Positions 63,784 to 64,000 of a DNA stretch of 64,000 nt are shown piece by piece. Position 1 is the first letter of the stretch, and the number at the start of each line of letters is the position of its first letter. The notes beneath the pieces are model-generated. The model was not told the origin of the DNA. It saw only the letters and a list, made by a program, of their open reading frames with translations, and made no database searches. This DNA comes from Desmonostoc muscorum LEGE 12446 (lineage in GTDB: Bacteria > Cyanobacteriota > Cyanobacteriia > Cyanobacteriales > Nostocaceae), in NCBI RefSeq assembly GCF_015207005.2, contig NZ_JADEXS020000001.1, positions 1,302,001-1,366,000 of the forward strand, written 5' to 3'. The translations under genes and the position numbers were made by a program.

Positions 63784-63972
63784 ATGCTACAAACCATTGA
63801 AGGAATTTATAAAAACGGCAAAATCGAACTAGCCCAAACACCACAAGGCATTACTGAAAGCAGAGTCTTTGTTACTTTTTTAGAAACAAAACCCACGACT
63901 TGGCCAGAAAAGATTATGCAACATCAAGGTGTAGTAGAAAGTATCATTTTTGAATCCTACCGAGTTAAATGA
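63784..63972 (+). CDS. Antitoxin-like (AF2212/DUF104-type) small protein
   Basis: 62 aa. Starts MLQTIEGIYKNGKIELAQTP and continues SRVFVTFLETKP, matching the small beta-hairpin antitoxins (IEGIYENGKI-LLE pattern) often paired with PIN-domain toxins. It overlaps the next gene by 4 bases (ATGA), as in toxin-antitoxin pairs. The toxin family is not visible in the window. Confidence 0.75.
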   Translation: MLQTIEGIYKNGKIELAQTPQGITESRVFVTFLETKPTTWPEKIMQHQGVVESIIFESYRVK

Positions 63973-64000
63973 ACATAGTAAAAAATGTTAGTTTAAAAAC
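63969..64000 (+). CDS. Start of a gene overlapping the antitoxin-like gene (partial)
   Basis: ATG at 63969 overlaps the preceding stop (ATGA) and the frame (MNIVKNVSLK) stays open to the end of the window. In such pairs the second gene is usually the toxin, but too little is present to tell. Confidence 0.4.
   Translation, partial: MNIVKNVSLK

Overview
The window looks like chromosomal DNA of a filamentous, heterocyst-type cyanobacterium (Nostoc/Anabaena group). The signs are frequent GCGATCGC (HIP1) octamers, a DUF2839 gene starting MGEAKRR, XisI-type and Uma2 genes, heptameric short tandem repeats (GAATTCA, TTATGAG, TCCTCAC) between genes, several MITE-like families and many caspase/CHAT/TPR/WD40 proteins. 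The species cannot be named from the sequence alone.

Layout. 1-4.2 kb: tail of a histidine kinase, a secreted Pro-rich protein, a TPR protein, a divergent sigma-like protein and a glyoxalase-fold membrane protein. 4.3-10.2 kb (minus strand): a TPR-CHAT peptidase preceded by a small acidic protein, an unknown protein and a HigB/HigA-type toxin-antitoxin pair. The small acidic protein and the antitoxin share the same C-terminal module. 10.3-16 kb: lysS with a C-terminal KTSC domain, a Uma2 nuclease, a small exported protein, an M48 peptidase and a helicase gene split by a frameshift in a C-rich repeat. 16.2-18.6 kb: a group II intron (RT-HNH protein) splitting a DUF2839 gene after codon 7. 19.5-27.8 kb: RRM RNA-binding protein, RND efflux operon, PEP-CTERM protein and a GT4 glycosyltransferase. 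28-32.8 kb: DUF433/PIN-like pair, WGR remnant, leucine-rich-variant repeat protein, a small gene pair with a retropepsin-like protease and a GT2 glycosyltransferase.

32.9-37.4 kb is the conserved core: rplS, tRNA-Trp(CCA), secE, nusG, rplK, rplA, an L10-type leader with attenuator, rplJ and rplL. 37.4-40.1 kb: a MITE, an xisH remnant plus xisI, an orphan HigA-type gene, a second Uma2 gene and a 21-bp tandem repeat. 40.1-46.9 kb: a two-gene operon of a TIGR03032/double-GNAT protein and a giant secreted calcium-binding protein. 47.7-52 kb: glycogen debranching enzyme, and a double-GGDEF protein between inverted copies of one repeat. 52.3-56.3 kb: decayed dynamin-like GTPase, a transposase and small unknown genes. 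56.5-63.2 kb: Ser/Thr kinase, a Trypco1-type protein and a divergent caspase-STAND-WD40 protein with 14 nearly identical WD repeats. The window ends in a 21-bp repeat and a likely antitoxin/partner pair cut by the window edge.

The housekeeping genes form a translation/transcription block. The rest is accessory and rich in peptidases fused to repeat sensors (TPR-CHAT, caspase-STAND-WD40), toxin-antitoxin-like pairs and repeats, consistent with defence or programmed-cell-death type functions. The two best candidates for an undescribed system are the CHAT/shared-module/HigBA cluster at 4.7-10.1 kb and the kinase/Trypco1/caspase-STAND-WD40 cluster at 56.5-63.2 kb.
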